DNA of 64,000 nucleotides from Planococcus citri (GCF_950023065.1 NC_088678.1:78277590-78341589); one strand, 5' to 3'; shown: positions 1-12,378, numbered from the stretch's first letter. A program made the numbers and translations. The notes: generated by a model not told the origin, from the sequence alone.

Positions 1-2530
1 TAAGTGAATTCAGGGTGACAAGGAAGCATTGACCGATAACCTGTGTTTGAAATCGAAAATCAAAAAAATCGATTTTTCATCGGTAAATTTATATTTTCAG
101 AAACGGAAATGATATTTTCATTCCAAACATGTTTGATCGTGTTCTTGTAAGATTGAAAATCGAAAATTAATCGATTTTTGGGGTTCGATTAATCGATATT
201 CGATCAAAATCGATTTTTTTAAAATTCCAAAGCTGAATTTTGAAAGTAAAATTACTTTTTTTATTTCGGACATTTTAAGTCATATTCGCTCAAAAATCGA
301 AATTCAATCGATTGTAAGGGGTTCGATTAGTCGATTTTCGATCACAATCGATTTTGTACTCAAACGTTCGATTTTTATGCTAAAATTGATTTTACATTTT
401 AAATTATGTTCAATTTAATCATGCGAGATCAAAAATCGCAAATTAATTTATTTTTGGGGTTCGATTAATCGATATTCGATCACAATCGATTTTTTTAAAT
501 TTCCAAAGCTGAATTTTGAAAGTAAAATTACTTTTTTGTTTCGGAAATTTTATGTCATTTTCGCTCAAAAATCGAAATTTAATCGATTTTAGGGGTTCGA
601 TTAGTCGATTTTCGATCACATTCGATTTTGTACTCGAAAGTTCGATTTTTATGCTAAAATTCATTTTTCGTTTTAAATATGTTCGATTTGATCATGCGAG
701 ATCAAAAATCGCAAATTAATCGATTTTTGGGGTTCAATTAATCGATTATAAATCACAATCGATTTTGCATTCCAAATTCAAAAGTTTAATTTCCAAGCTA
801 AAATAATTTTTGTTTCAAATATATTGGATTGTGTGAGATCGAAAATCGCAAAGTTATCGATTTTTGGGGTTCGGTTGATCGATTTTCGATCACAATCGAC
901 TTTTTTAAAATTCCAATGCTCAATTTTGAAAGTAAAAATTACTTTTTTATTTCGGACATTTTAGGTCACGTTTGCTCAAAAATCGATTTTAGGGGTTCGA
1001 TTAGTCGATTTTCGATCACAATCGATTTTGTACTCGAAAGTTCGATTTTTATGCTAAAATTGATTTTTTGTTTTAAATATGTTCGTTTCCATCATGAGAT
1101 CAAAAATCGCAAATTGATCAATTGTTGGAGTTCGATTAATCGAAATTAAATCACAATCCATTTTGCATTCCAAATTCAAAAGTTTAAATTCGAAGCTAAA
1201 ATAATTTTTGTTTCAAATATATTCGATTGTGTGAGATCGATAATCGCAAAGTAATCGATTTTTGGAGTTCGATTAATCGATTTTTGATCACAATCGATTT
1301 TTTTATTCGAAAATTCAATTTTGAAGCCAAAATCAATTTTTTACCTTGGACATTCACGGCCATGATCGATCAAAAATCGAAATTTAATCGATTTTGAGGG
1401 TACAATTAATCGATTTTCGATCACTATCGATTTTGTACACAAAAGTTCGATGTTTAAGCTAAAATAGATTTTTCGACTTTTCGTTTCAAATATGTTCGTT
1501 TCGATCATGAGAGATCGAAAATCGCAAATTGATCGATTTTTGAGGTTCGATTATTCTATTTTCAATCATCATCGATTTTGATTTCAAAACTCAAAAGTTT
1601 AATTTTTATGCTAGAATTATTTCTGTTTCAAATATGTTTGATTCGATTGTGTAATATCGAAAATCGCAAATTAATCGATTTGTGGAGTTCGATTAATCGA
1701 TTTTTGATCACAATCGATTTTTCATATTCGAAAGTTCCATTTCGAAGCTGAAACTTATTTTTTTATTTCGGACATTTCCGGTCAAAAATCGCAATTTAAT
1801 CGATTTTTGGGGTTCGATTTGTCGATAATCGATTAAAATCGATTTTGTACTCTAGAGTTTGATTTTAAAGCTGAAATGGATTTTTCGTTTCGAATATGTT
1901 CAATTTGATCATAGGAGATCGAGAATCGCAAATTACATAATCGATTTTGGGGATTTGATTTCGATTTTCGATCACGATTGGTTTTTTTCAATTCGAAAAT
2001 TCAATTTTGAAGCTAAAATTAGTTTCTTGTTTCAAATACTTGTGTCCAATTTGATCATACAAGATCGAAAATCGCAAATGAATCAATTTTCAGGATACCC
2101 GATACCATTACCTACTCAATTTTATGTAGATCACAACGTTCGTTTTTTTTCAGGCTAAAGCTAATTTCCTTATTCCGGGCAATTGCAAAGAAATCGATTT
2201 TTGAAGTTTGATTAGTCGATTTTTGAGCCGAAAACTTATTTTTGGAACTGAAATTAACTTTCAATTTTTCACAAGTTCGATCATATGTGATCAAAAATCA
2301 CAAAAATGTAAATCAATTTTTGATGTTCGATTATTCGACTTTCGAGGTTTTGATAAATCGATTATCGATCACAATCGATTTTTTATCTCAGAGTTAAATT
2401 TTAAAGTTGACATTAATTTTTTATTTCGGACGCGTTCGATCGTAATAGTATAAGATCGAAAATCGCAAATTAATCGATTTTAGGGATTTGTAAATCGATT
2501 TTGGATCTGGAAGTACATTTTTGAGGTTAA
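1..2530. repeat. AT-rich satellite, ~135 bp units in a ~405 bp trimer
   Basis: A diverged tandem array fills the first 2.5 kb of an intron. The landmark word GGGGTTCGATTAATCGAT, or a variant, recurs near 180, 316, 455, 591, 728, 864, 991, 1127, 1265, 1398, 1544, 1686 and 1807, a step of about 120-145 bp. Three subtypes alternate from about 454: one followed by a CCAAAGCTGAATTTTGAAAG-like stretch, one by a TTTTGTACTC stretch and one by a CAAAAGTTTAATTT stretch. The set repeats every 400-420 bp. Units are dense in the palindrome AATCGATT. Copies decay after about 2,100. Nothing in it looks coding; short open frames inside it follow the repeat. Confidence 0.85.
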
Positions 2531-3337
2531 AAATTAATTGTAAGGTACATAAATGGAAATTATTCTAAAAAATTATTCACAATCCAAAATTATTGAAAAA
2601 CTTACTCAAAATTCTCTGAAAATTGTTCCTAAATTTTTTTAAAATGAAAGTGGAGGAAGGGAGAACATCTTACATTAAAAAAGAACTCAAGAAATTCCAT
2701 TTTGCGAATTTGAAAATAACCTTCCAAGAAGATTTAAAACCAACCCACACAAATCCTTTCCCCTGCAAGGTAAAAAAAAAACACCGGTCAATACTTTCTT
2801 GTCACACTGTCCAAAATTTGACTCATAAAAACCTCAAAAAAACCACGATCATCATCTTTTTTTAAAAATAGAAAACAATCGTACACTGGGTGAACTGTAC
2901 ATCTTGATGGTAGGTGGTACTCTAGATAGATCTATAAACGAATATAGATATCTTCCTATTTAATATGCATACAGGAAAAGTAACCCGAACCGGTTCACCT
3001 TGTACGTATTGTTCTCATTTCGTGTTATATGCATTGTTGCTCGTACTTAGTCGAAGAAATAAAAAAAAAACGCATATCTACACATTCTCCAGTAGATACA
3101 ATGCGAAATCTTACAAATCGCCTTCTCCGGCAGTTGAGTTCTCTGGCTCTGGCTCACTCACAGTCACTAGTCAGCGATCCAACAATCCAACATTCGGTCT
3201 GGTTTCTCATTCGGACCTTTTGGCCATTCATTTTGCATATCTCGATTCGTCGATCTCGCGTATCTACTCGTATATTTTAATACACATCTCTGTTACTCGC
3301 TCGCATAATTACGATTACTAACAACGAATTTCATTAG
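2531..3337. other. Intron sequence before the first visible exon
   Basis: Non-repetitive, AT-rich sequence leading to the splice acceptor ATTTCATTAG at 3328-3337. It contains no cysteine-patterned open frame. An open frame of about 118 codons at 2965-3321 runs up close to the exon, but it lacks EGF or DPY spacing and ends in a stop before the acceptor, so I treat it as intronic. Confidence 0.6.
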
Positions 3338-3583
3338 ATGTGGACGAATGCCGTTCATCGCCGTGTGGTCTTAACGCCCGATGTAACAATTTAAACGGCA
3401 CATACTCGTGCAGTTGTTTGGAAGGATTCAGCGGGCATCCGGATAAAGCGTGTTACGATGTGAATGAGTGCGCCACCGTGCCAAATTTATGTGGCATAAA
3501 TGCTAGATGTCTGAATACTCCCGGATCGTTCGTTTGCGTTTGCCCGTCTGGATTTACCGGATCGCCTCAAGTTTACTGCGAAA
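3338..3583 (+). CDS. dpy: Exon with two calcium-binding EGF domains (Dumpy-like)
   Basis: An 82-codon exon, phase 1 at both ends, bounded by ATTTCATTAG and A|GTTAGT. It encodes two complete six-cysteine EGF domains. Each starts with the calcium-binding motif (DVDEC, then DVNEC) and carries the Asp/Asn hydroxylation pattern C-x-N-x4-[FY]-x-C-x-C (CNNLNGTYSCSC and CLNTPGSFVCVC). Such domains form rigid calcium-stabilised rods in secreted matrix proteins. The first Asp would be completed by a G from an exon left of the window. The next exon I can see is 7.7 kb away, so phase-1 exons between them could have been missed. Assignment to Dumpy rests on the DPY modules downstream in the same chain; on its own this exon could equally belong to a fibrillin-like protein. 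Confidence 0.87.
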
Positions 3584-4254
3584 GTTAGTGTCATTTCAGA
3601 ATATCACAGAATCATCTATACAAACTTTTGTCTTGTCTGTGATCTTTAAGTCTTTCTTCTATATGGTTGTGAAAAGGATCGAAGATGAACTTTTTTATAT
3701 TTCTCCTTTCTTGTCTCGTGACTTGAGATGTGCTTTTGTTGTTCTTTTACATATTGTAGATTCATTGATTGATTTATTGCTTCGTTGCATGTGGTATGTG
3801 AGCTTTATGGGAGCTTTTTGGTGATGGCGGTGGTTTTCTTATTACATATGTATCATTATGTCCTTATTTAGGCTGTGTACTTTTCTTATTTATGCATTTA
3901 TATGAATGTTTTACTTCTTTGCATCTGTTGAGCTGTGTACTTTGTTCCTATTTTATAGTGATATACTATTTTCCAATGTGAAAATGTATTGGCATTTTTA
4001 CAGGCATTTCATTTTTGTATCTATATGTGTTGCAGGTTACACTTCATTACGAGCTTTTCTTCTATTTTTACTTGTTTATACTTTCTGAGAATGTGAATAT
4101 GTATTTTATAACGAAGTTATTCCCTATAGATATTTATGAGTGAGTCTTGATGGAATTACGCATGTGTTACAGTCACGACGATACAATCTCAAAAACATAA
4201 AAGCTAATAAGACTTTCCTTTTTAAAAATGAATATAAAATTTTAAAAAAAATTT
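3584..4254. other. Start of a 7.7 kb intron, no repeat seen
   Basis: Donor GTTAGT at 3584, then T-rich non-repetitive sequence. Short open frames here show no cysteine pattern and no usable splice context. No other feature seen. Confidence 0.6.
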
Positions 4255-5130
4255 TCGTTCTCAGGAAAATTTTTTGATGCACGAACGGATTTGTTTCATC
4301 TAAAACGCCCCCCCCCTCATTCCAAATTCCACTATTTCGAGCAATTCTGGAACCTCCAGCGTGATTTTCGGATTTTTTCAGAATTTTGAAATTTCTCCAG
4401 GAGGCTGGAAATTAACTTGGGCAGCTAAGAAATGGGTTGTGCCTTATTTTCGACTTCTTTAACGAGTTCATTTATACTTTATTTGCCTGATTTTCGGGCA
4501 GACACTTTAAATAGGTACCTGACCAGAATATTTTATTAAAAAAAAAGAATAAAAAACAAAAATTTTGTGTTCATGGGGAAATTTTTAAAATTTATAAGAA
4601 TGACTCATTAGCCTTGCAACCCCCCCCCCGCACACCCAACGAATTTCACAATTTCCAGTCATTCTGGAGCCTCCAGCGTGATATTCGATTTCTCCAGAAG
4701 GCATGGAAATCAAATTAGGGCAGCTTAAAATCGTCTTGTGGCTCATTTTGGACCCAATTAACGAGTTTATCTGCATTTGGCCCAATTTCCGGGCAGACGT
4801 TTGACCAGAATATTTTATTTAAAAAAAGAAAGTAAAAAAAAATAAAAATTTCCTGTTCTCGAAGAAATTTTTAAGAATGGCTCATTTGTTTTTCAACCCT
4901 CCCCCCCACCTCCCATTCGAATTTCACAATTTCCAGTCATTTTGGAGCCTCCAGTAAGATAATCGATTTCTCCAGAAAGCATGAAAATTAAATTTAGAGA
5001 GCTTAAAATCGTTTTGCGGCTTATTCTGGACCCAATTAACGAGTTTATCCGCACTTGGCCCAATTTCCGGACAGATACTTCGAGGAAGTTTCATTGACCA
5101 AAATATTTCAAATGATAACTGGAGAATTCT
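4255..5130. repeat. Three tandem copies of a ~290 bp intronic repeat
   Basis: Three diverged copies follow one another. Landmarks are GACCAGAATATTTTATT near 4520 and 4802, with a variant near 5096 (steps of about 282 and 294 bp), CCCAATTAACGAGTTTAT, a C-run of 7-10 bases, and TCTGGAGCCTCCAG or a close variant near 4340, 4666 and 4950. The third landmark links this unit to the foldback elements at 12.4-14.0 and 16.6-18.4 kb. Confidence 0.75.
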
Positions 5131-6780
5131 GGTCAAAAAACATTCTCCAGGTGTCCGCCTGAAAATCTACTCAAATTAAGATAATCAATTCAAACAGTTC
5201 CATGCTTTCTGGAGAAACTGGAAACCGCGCTGGAGCCTCCAGAATGACTGTATAGATGATGAAATTCGAATTCAAGGAATACAATATTACCGTAGTATCA
5301 GGACTAATTTTCACAGTTTATTTATACTGAATAAATACAGATTTTTTTTTTAAATAAACATAAATGGGCGAAAATGGTCAATTTTTAATTTTCAAAAATT
5401 TGCCAAACATCGAAAAATCAATTTGGGCAGCTAAAATTTCGGTAATGGAAATTTTGACGAAAAAAATCGAAAATCGCGTCTGGGACGCTTTTAAATTCGT
5501 ATTTCGAAATTTTCTATTGGGCTTTTTGACACGAATTCATCACAGAAAAATTGGAAAAAATTTCATAAATTGACCTCCGTCCAAATCCTTCCCCACACGA
5601 CAGAAATTTCAAAATTTTTGGCCAACATGGAGATGAATAGGAATCATTTTCCACCTGAAAAACATGATTTTCTGCATAGGGGGTGAGGGAAGAGAGGTGG
5701 CTGAAATTTTTCTGGTTCTAAAATTCGTTTTTGGTCTTCCAAAGATACACTGTGAACATTTTCCAAAATCTGAGCCAATGCAATGGTGAAATTCACCAAT
5801 GAAAATCAGAGATACCTTTCACATCTCTAAGCTGCAGTGTTACCAATTATGGCACAGGGAATTTATTTTGAAACAACTTTGGTACAAATTTGCCATCATT
5901 TTTTTGACTCAACAGAATCATAATCTTGTTCCAGAAAAATTATTTTTTCAACGGACTCATGTTCCCAAAAAACATGAGTTGGAGCAAAAATACATGAAAA
6001 GGCAAATTTCAAGAGTTAAACTGCATTTTTCGACTTTGGATGAATTTTTGAACATCAAAATTTGGCTCAAAAATATCTGCTAAAACAAAAAAAAAATTAG
6101 AACTCTACCAAACTGTAATAGAAAAATGAAGTTTGCTACGTAACTTATTTTTGACCTCCTGAATCGATTAAAAATGATTTCAAATCGTTCCAAACTGTTC
6201 TGGAGCCTCCAGCAAATTTTAGGAAATTGTTCCAAAATTTCACCCAATGAAGTTTGAACGCTAAAATTAACTCGATACCTCAATTTATTCAATATTCTGA
6301 ATTGATTGAAGGCAATTTCAAGTCGTTTTGGAGCCTCCAGTCACATTTTGGAAATTCCGGACTTCCAAAAAATAGCCATAAAAAATTCCCAGTTCGACTT
6401 TAGAACGTATAAACGTGATTGGTGCTTGTTAGTGACCTACTTGACCAATTCTGAGTAATCTTTCCAAAACCACTTTATGCAAATTCGAAACTGTATAGTA
6501 TTTCTCCAGGGATTTCACTCAACCATTAAAAATTTGAGATAATCAAAAAGGTCCAATTTTTGAAAATATGAAATTTCCAAACTATGGCTGAAGGATGTAA
6601 TTCGGGGTGAGACCACCTTCAATCCACATAGTATGTCAAAGTTCTGTTGTAAAATGAATTTTAGTGTTTTGAAAATCGTTTGACGGTTCCAGAACTGCTC
6701 AAAATAGTTCGAAGTCGTTTCTAATCGATTCAGGGGCTTGTAATTGTATTTCATCCAATTCTCACGGAATCCTCCTTTCT
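5131..6780. repeat. Decayed intronic sequence with CTGGAGNCTCCAG relics
   Basis: Mostly degenerate AT-rich sequence. CTGGAGCCTCCAG occurs intact near 5233 and 6200 and with one change near 6329. Around the last two are stretches like the inner part of the foldback elements (ATCGATT, GGTTTCAA-like words), so they are probably old fragments of that family. No TA-flanked ends or inverted arms can be traced. Open frames here look like chance. Confidence 0.5.
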
Positions 6781-8620
6781 TTCTCGATTTAAATACTCAT
6801 TCAATTTACGAATTAGGGTCAATTATTGGACGAACAGTCTCAGTTGACCTCAAGATATTTGGCCATTTGGTGAATAATCTAATTCCAAGATAAAGATTAT
6901 CTATTTTAAAAACAGTTTTAATAATTATGGACCTTTTATAAATCGTTTCACGACACCCGAATATTTCCACAACTTACATTATGTCTCAGTTTCATCCAAA
7001 ATAAATCTCAGATCAAACAAACCCATTAAATTTCGAATAAAATGAAACCTAGGTCCTCGACACATCGATCCAATCATCGAACATAATCCACCTCATTGCT
7101 TACAAAATATTCGGATTCGGATATCCCAAATTATTATAAAATATAATTTATGTAACATGTCACTAAAATCTTCAAATCCGGTCGGGAGAAGAAAATGCAA
7201 ATAAAAATAATTCGATGAGATTCAACAACTTGAACTCTAAACGTAAGAGGAATAAAATTTCAATGTCACGACATTTTGAGATTAGTGTGAATAGTTTGGA
7301 CATTTTTATCTTCGTATTCGTCGTGGTTGACTTCCATCAAGTACTCCGGTATATGTTTATGACAATATCTATACTTATTTTGTTGCATGCAGACCTCGCT
7401 CGTCGGACACTATTTTCTTGGCACCCTATTATACATATATAAATGCTATAGCGGTGTTTATACTCTCTTACAGATATTGCTGGTACGTATAAATACAATA
7501 ATTATTCATACTCCGTCTCCATATTACCTCTACGTACATATTTATTGGCTAAATACCTCTATCCAAATTTATTACACTTGTGCGTGGGATATCCCCATAC
7601 CCAACTGTCGATATAAAATGAACGACCTGTAATCATGGTCCAAATCATCAGAACTTCTGCATACTTACTCTTCTTCCTGCACATTTTTTTGAAATAAAAT
7701 ATATTTACGATCCTTTATCAAGTATACTCTCACAATGTTCTCCTTGAGAAATTATTCACTATACACACGTTGTATTGTGTTATTAATGACTCCGAGTATC
7801 CGATACATTTTTTTTTTATTTATGTATTTCTCAAATGTATTCTCGCGCCGCGCAGCAGCACGTAGCCATATGCTGCTGTACGCTGCTCCGCCGTAACCTT
7901 ATCAATAAATAACCACTTCAATTGTTAATTTCAATCCTACCTACTTTCAGCCAATTAATTAGCTCTCTATATACCTATACACATATTACTTCCAAGTTCC
8001 TGTGTACCTATACTTTTTTTTATTTCAAGGTAATAAGAGAATTTTATCGAATGTCGCTCGCGCGTCCAAGTAAATAGCTCTCGCATGATTGGCAGTGACG
8101 AATTTCTTTTTTCTATAATTGGGTATTCTAGAACATTTGTTTCTATATGCAGTGTGTTTATTTAGTACCAAGTCATAGATCATCGTAAATATCTCGTCAA
8201 ATTTTTCAAGTATAGATGAATTTATTAGGGAAGTGTTTTCGATGTTGTTGAAGCATTTGTGACTATATACTTTTAAAAAATTTGGATCAAAAAATTCAAT
8301 CACCATCATTGAATTCTGTTTTTAAATTTGATTTTATAGCTTTTATGCAAATTTATCGCAAAAATTGAGAATTTTCGACTCCCCCTCCCCATTTTAGCTC
8401 AACTGCCGCACCTTTAGAAGCATTTGAGAGTTCAGCAGACCTACATATTCGAATTCGGTGCGAAAAATACAACAATTCGCCACCATTTACGTAGAAGCAA
8501 AATATCTTGAAAATTTTGAATTTTTGAGCAGGCTGGTGATTTTTAAAATAAGGGTACCTGGATCACGAATAAAATTTCGGTGAATTTGAACCAAATAGAC
8601 CTTTGTTTTAAATTCAAATT
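6781..8620. other. Non-repetitive intron sequence
   Basis: Sequence of ordinary complexity between two repeat blocks, with GTACCTATA-like words typical of the non-repetitive parts of this window and a small GC-richer patch near 7850-7900 (CGCGCCGCGCAGCAGCA). Open frames at 7215-7632 and 8025-8309 lack recognisable domains and splice context. No gene supported. Confidence 0.5.
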
Positions 8621-8624
8621 CACT

Positions 8625-10090
8625 CAAACAAATTTTTAACAACTTTTCCAAAAATCTGCCTTTTTGACAATTTTTTAAAAAATCGGCACTTTTTGTCAAC
8701 TTTTCCAAAAATTGGCACTTTTAGAAAACTTTTTCAAAAATTGACACATTTTGACATTTTTTTCAAGAATTGGCAGTTTTTGACAATTTTTTAAAAAATT
8801 GGCATTTTCTGACAATTTTTTCAATAGTTGACAGTTGACATCTTTTTCCAAATATAGGCACTCTTATTAACAACTCATCCAAAAATTGACACTTTTTGAC
8901 AATTTTTCCAAAAATTGACACATTTTGACATTTCTCTCAACAATTGTCACTTTTTGACAACTTTTCCAAAAATTGGCACTTTTAGACAACTTTTTTAAAA
9001 ATTGTCCTTTTTTTACAACTTTTTCAAAAATTGACACATTTTGACATTTTTATCAAAAATTGGCAGTTTTTGAACATTTTTGAAAAAATTGGCACTTTTT
9101 GACAATTTTTTCAATAATTGACACCTTTTTCCAAATATAGGCACTCTTTTAACAACTCATCCTAAAATTGACACTTTTTGACAATTTTTCCAGAAATTGA
9201 CACTTTTTGCACTTTTTCCAAAAATTGACACATTTTGACATTTTTTTCAAAAATTGTCACTTTTTGACAACTTTTTTAAAAAATTTACGCTTTTTGACAA
9301 TTTTTCCAAAAATGTACACTTTTTGACAACTTTTCCAAAAATTGGCACTGTTAGACAACTTTTTTAAAAATTCTCTTTTTTTTACAACTTTTTCAAAAAT
9401 TGACACATTTTGACATTTTTATCAAAAATTGGCAGTTTTTGAACATTTTTTAAAAAATTGGCACTTTTTGACAATTTTTTCAATAATTGACACCTTTTTC
9501 CAAACATAGGCACTCTTTTAACAACTCATCCTTAAATTGACACTTTTTGACAATTTTTCCGAAAATTGACACTTTTTGAAAATTTATCCAAAAATTGACA
9601 CTTTTTGACACTTTTTCCAAAAATTGACACATTTTGACATTTTCTTCAAAAATTGGCACTTTTAGACAACTTTTTTTTAAAAATTTACACTTTTTGACAG
9701 TTTTTCCAAAAATTTACATTTTTTGACAACTTTTCCAAAAATTGGCACTTTCAGACAACTTTTTTAAAAATTGGCAGTTTTTGACCATTTTTAAAAAAAT
9801 TGGTACTTTCTGACAATTTTTTTCATAATTGACACCTTTTTCCAAATATAGGCACTCTTTTAACAACTCATCCAAAAATTGACACATTTTGACATTTTCC
9901 TCAAAAATTGTCACTTCTTGACAACTTTTCCAAAAATTTACACTTTTTGACAGTTTTTCCAAGAATTAACACTTTTTGACAACTTTTCCAAAAAATGGCA
10001 CTTTTAGACAACTTTTTTAAAAATTGGCCCTTTTTTACATCTTTTTCAAAAATTGTCACTTTTTTTACAACTTTTTCAAAAAGTTGAATA
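8625..10090. repeat. Phased A/T-tract minisatellite, ~29-30 bp unit
   Basis: About 1.45 kb of tandem units of the form TTTTTGACAATTTTTCC followed by AAAAATTGACAC. Each unit has three A- or T-tracts about 10 bp apart. A higher-order pattern is superimposed: the variant CCAAATATAGGCACTCTT, followed by AACAACTCATCC, returns near 8848, 9131, 9500 and 9842 (steps of about 283, 369 and 342 bp). This indicates blocks of many units were duplicated together. Confidence 0.9.
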
Positions 10091-11256
10091 ACTGTAAAAA
10101 TTGAGATGACCAGAATATTTTGAGAAGCTAAACACGAATCCAGCGTTGGTTTTTCACAAAAATAAATTTTTAGTAGTGGAAAAATTCTGTCATGTTGATA
10201 AAAAAATTATAATTTCCGCGATCTATCAATCTTCAAGTGGCTGGTAGAGGGCTAAAAGTGGTACTGAATTTTGAATTTAATGGTTCGGGGAGGTAGGGAA
10301 ACTAAAATTGCTACTTTTGAGGGAGGTGACCGAGGGATTGCACAGGTTTGTAGTACCCCCCAAAACTCAAAAGTGCAAGAAACATGATTTTTTTGAAAAT
10401 TACCTCCCTTCGAGAATCTCTGGCTCAGCCATCTGAATTACTAGGGGGCTCATAATTTTTTGTGTAGTCCCCCATTCAAAGTTAACTTCCCCACTACCCA
10501 CCAATTTTCGTCAAAATCAGGGATAAACATGTTTTGTTTTTTTTTTTCGATTCACCCTAATAAATTCTCGATTAATTCATCTTCTAATCTGAAAGTGAAT
10601 AAAAATAAGATGAAAATGAGAACAGATATAGATTTTTAGAGAGGGAGCATTTTTGAAAAAAAAATCGTGATATTTTTCACTTTAGCCCCTACTTAGCTTT
10701 TTTGAAAAAAAATAAAAATTAAAAAAATAGTCAAAAACTTATCAATTTTTTTTTCGGTTTTTGATATTGGCAATAATGACCAAAAATTGAGAAGTTATAT
10801 TTTTCGATGTTTTGAGATGTTTGAATTGCGAAACATTTTTGAAGAAAATATTTTCAAAGCACGACTCCCCCCCCCCCGCACCGCGATCATGAAAGATTTG
10901 CAAATTTTTAACCGTCATATCAGCAGAATCCCAAAATTGATCTTGGATTTTGAATGCAATGGCCTAGGTTCAAAACGGGCTAAATAAACGCGCTGCATTT
11001 GAATAAAAAAATGAGCAATGCAACTCAAAAAGGGCCTTTCTGGGTTCCAGTGCTCACAAGATACTTCATCTATGAACTTTTTCCTTCTCATTTCTTTACT
11101 TTTATCGCGGCTTTCAAGTGGAATTATTTCTTCTGCAATTCATTTTTTTTTTCAATGAACAAAAGCACGACTTCTTTATCTTTACCTATATCAAAAATCT
11201 ATTCAAAATGGTACCCAATTATCGAACAATTGCATTAATTGAGATTCATTTTGCAG
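10091..11256. other. End of the 7.7 kb intron
   Basis: Mixed AT-rich sequence with short G- and C-runs (C-run near 10867) and no clear repeat. It ends in the acceptor TTCATTTTGCAG at 11245-11256. The open frame that covers this acceptor merely reads through into the next exon. Confidence 0.6.
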
Positions 11257-11376
11257 ATGTGAACGAGTGTGCGAATAATCCTTGCGGCAAAAATGCTATT
11301 TGCGCCGATACCCCGGGCAGTTTTAGTTGTACTTGCAAAGAAGATTATACCGGAGACCCTTTCAAAGGATGTGAAG
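11257..11376 (+). CDS. dpy: Single calcium-binding EGF exon (Dumpy-like)
   Basis: A 40-codon exon, phase 1 at both ends, between TTTTGCAG and GAAG|GTAGGC. It encodes one calcium-binding EGF domain with the VNEC start, six cysteines and the hydroxylation motif CADTPGSFSCTC. It is the first of eight exons packed into 3.6 kb, in contrast to the long introns on both sides. It joins the preceding exon as Asn-Val-Asn-Glu-Cys, since the split codon reads AAT. Confidence 0.88.
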
Positions 11377-11464
11377 GTAGGCACAGCAATCAGCATCGTT
11401 ATCACTCTTCAGTTCTCATCCTCACCACTTCATCTAATTCATTAATTATTATCGAACTGTTTAG

Positions 11465-11598
11465 ATATCGACGAATGTGCGGTGCTGGACAAACCATGCG
11501 GATTGAACGCAGTTTGCGAAAATACTGATCCAGGATTCACGTGCTTATGTCCGCAAGGATTCAGTGGTAAACCAGATCCAAAAGTTGCTTGCGAACAG
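11465..11598 (+). CDS. dpy: Calcium-binding EGF exon with a phase-0 donor
   Basis: 134 bp from acceptor TGTTTAG to donor CAG|GTACGA. It begins with the split codon for DIDEC and encodes a full EGF domain with hydroxylation motif CENTDPGFTCLC and six cysteines, ending Cys-Glu-Gln. Its length is not a multiple of three: it enters in phase 1 and leaves in phase 0. It and the next exon therefore have to be kept or skipped together, unlike the other visible exons, which are all phase 1 at both ends. Confidence 0.88.
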
Positions 11599-11707
11599 GT
11601 ACGAGCGTAATCAAACCATTCGCATTATCTAAAGCTCTAATTATTTGTAATATAAATAAACGAACTCCAATTAACACGGCGGCGATAATCTTTGATTCGT
11701 TTGACAG

Positions 11708-11945
11708 GTCGACGTCTCGACTCTTTGTAAAGCAAACGCCGATTGCACGATGAACGCTGAATGTATCGAAGGTCAGTGCTTCTGTAGAACTGGATTCAAA
11801 GCTGATAAATCGATTTGCGTCGATATCGACGAATGCGAGATCGAGCCTTGCGGCACATACTCTACTTGCACCAATACTCCGGGCAGTTTTCATTGCGGAT
11901 GTCAGCCTGGATTTGTTGGGGCGCCACCAAGAATGCAATGCAAAG
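11708..11945 (+). CDS. dpy: Exon with one EGF and one calcium-binding EGF domain
   Basis: 238 bp between TTTGACAG and AAAG|GTACAT, phase 0 at the start and phase 1 at the end. Residues 1-38 form a six-cysteine EGF-like domain of a shorter type (cysteines in LCK, ADC, AEC, GQC, FCR and ICV). It is followed directly by DIDEC and a calcium-binding EGF domain with hydroxylation motif CTNTPGSFHCGC. It restores the phase disturbed by the preceding exon. Confidence 0.88.
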
Positions 11946-12034
11946 GTACATATAATACGAGTACATATCTTCCGTATTGATCTGCCATTTCTAGTTCGCT
12001 TTTATTCATTCTTCGATCGCTTAAATTTTTCCAG

Positions 12035-12157
12035 CTCCTTGCGACGATGTTAAATGTAGTCCACACGCGTACTGCAAAGTTGATGTTCAAGGTGCCTATT
12101 GTATCTGCGAAGATGGCTGGACTTTTTCACCTGGCAACGTCTCAGCCGGATGCGTAG
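12035..12157 (+). CDS. dpy: EGF exon of the EGW/AGCV type
   Basis: A 41-codon exon, phase 1 at both ends, from TTTTTCCAG to GTAG|GTAAGT. It has six EGF cysteines but no DxDEC start, and an atypical tail, CEDGWTFSPGNVSAGCV, with Trp where EGF domains usually have Tyr or Phe. The exon at 14079 has the same tail pattern (CEEGWAYIPTQVEAGCV). Each of the two is followed by an ordinary EGF exon, so the two exon pairs probably arose by duplication. Confidence 0.86.
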   Translation, partial: LLATMLNVVHTRTAKLMFKVPIVSAKMAGLFHLATSQPDA

Positions 12158-12255
12158 GTAAGTTGACTGATCCAAAGTCCAAACTCTACAGTTTCATTTT
12201 TCGATGTATTTGTTCAAATCAGGTCCAATATGTAATCTCGTCTTGCTTTTTACAG

Positions 12256-12378
12256 ATATCAACGAATGTGATACAGCTGATCGTTGTGGGTTAAACGCTG
12301 TCTGCCTCAATACTCCAGGCAGTTACAGCTGCGAATGTAAACCAGGTTTTATGGGGGACGCGCAAAAAGAATGCATTG
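12256..12378 (+). CDS. dpy: Calcium-binding EGF exon
   Basis: A 41-codon exon, phase 1 at both ends, from TTTTTACAG to ATTG|GTGAGT. It encodes DINEC, six cysteines and the hydroxylation motif CLNTPGSYSCEC. The intron after it is occupied almost wholly by a foldback element that starts only about 30 bp past the donor. Confidence 0.88.

Noticed and set aside
2965..3321. 118-codon frame just left of the first EGF exon
   Set aside because: Stops before the acceptor and has no module pattern.
8625..10090. Possible CRISPR-like array
   Set aside because: Units are contiguous, AT-rich and drift in sequence, without constant repeats separated by unique spacers. The window is clearly eukaryotic.
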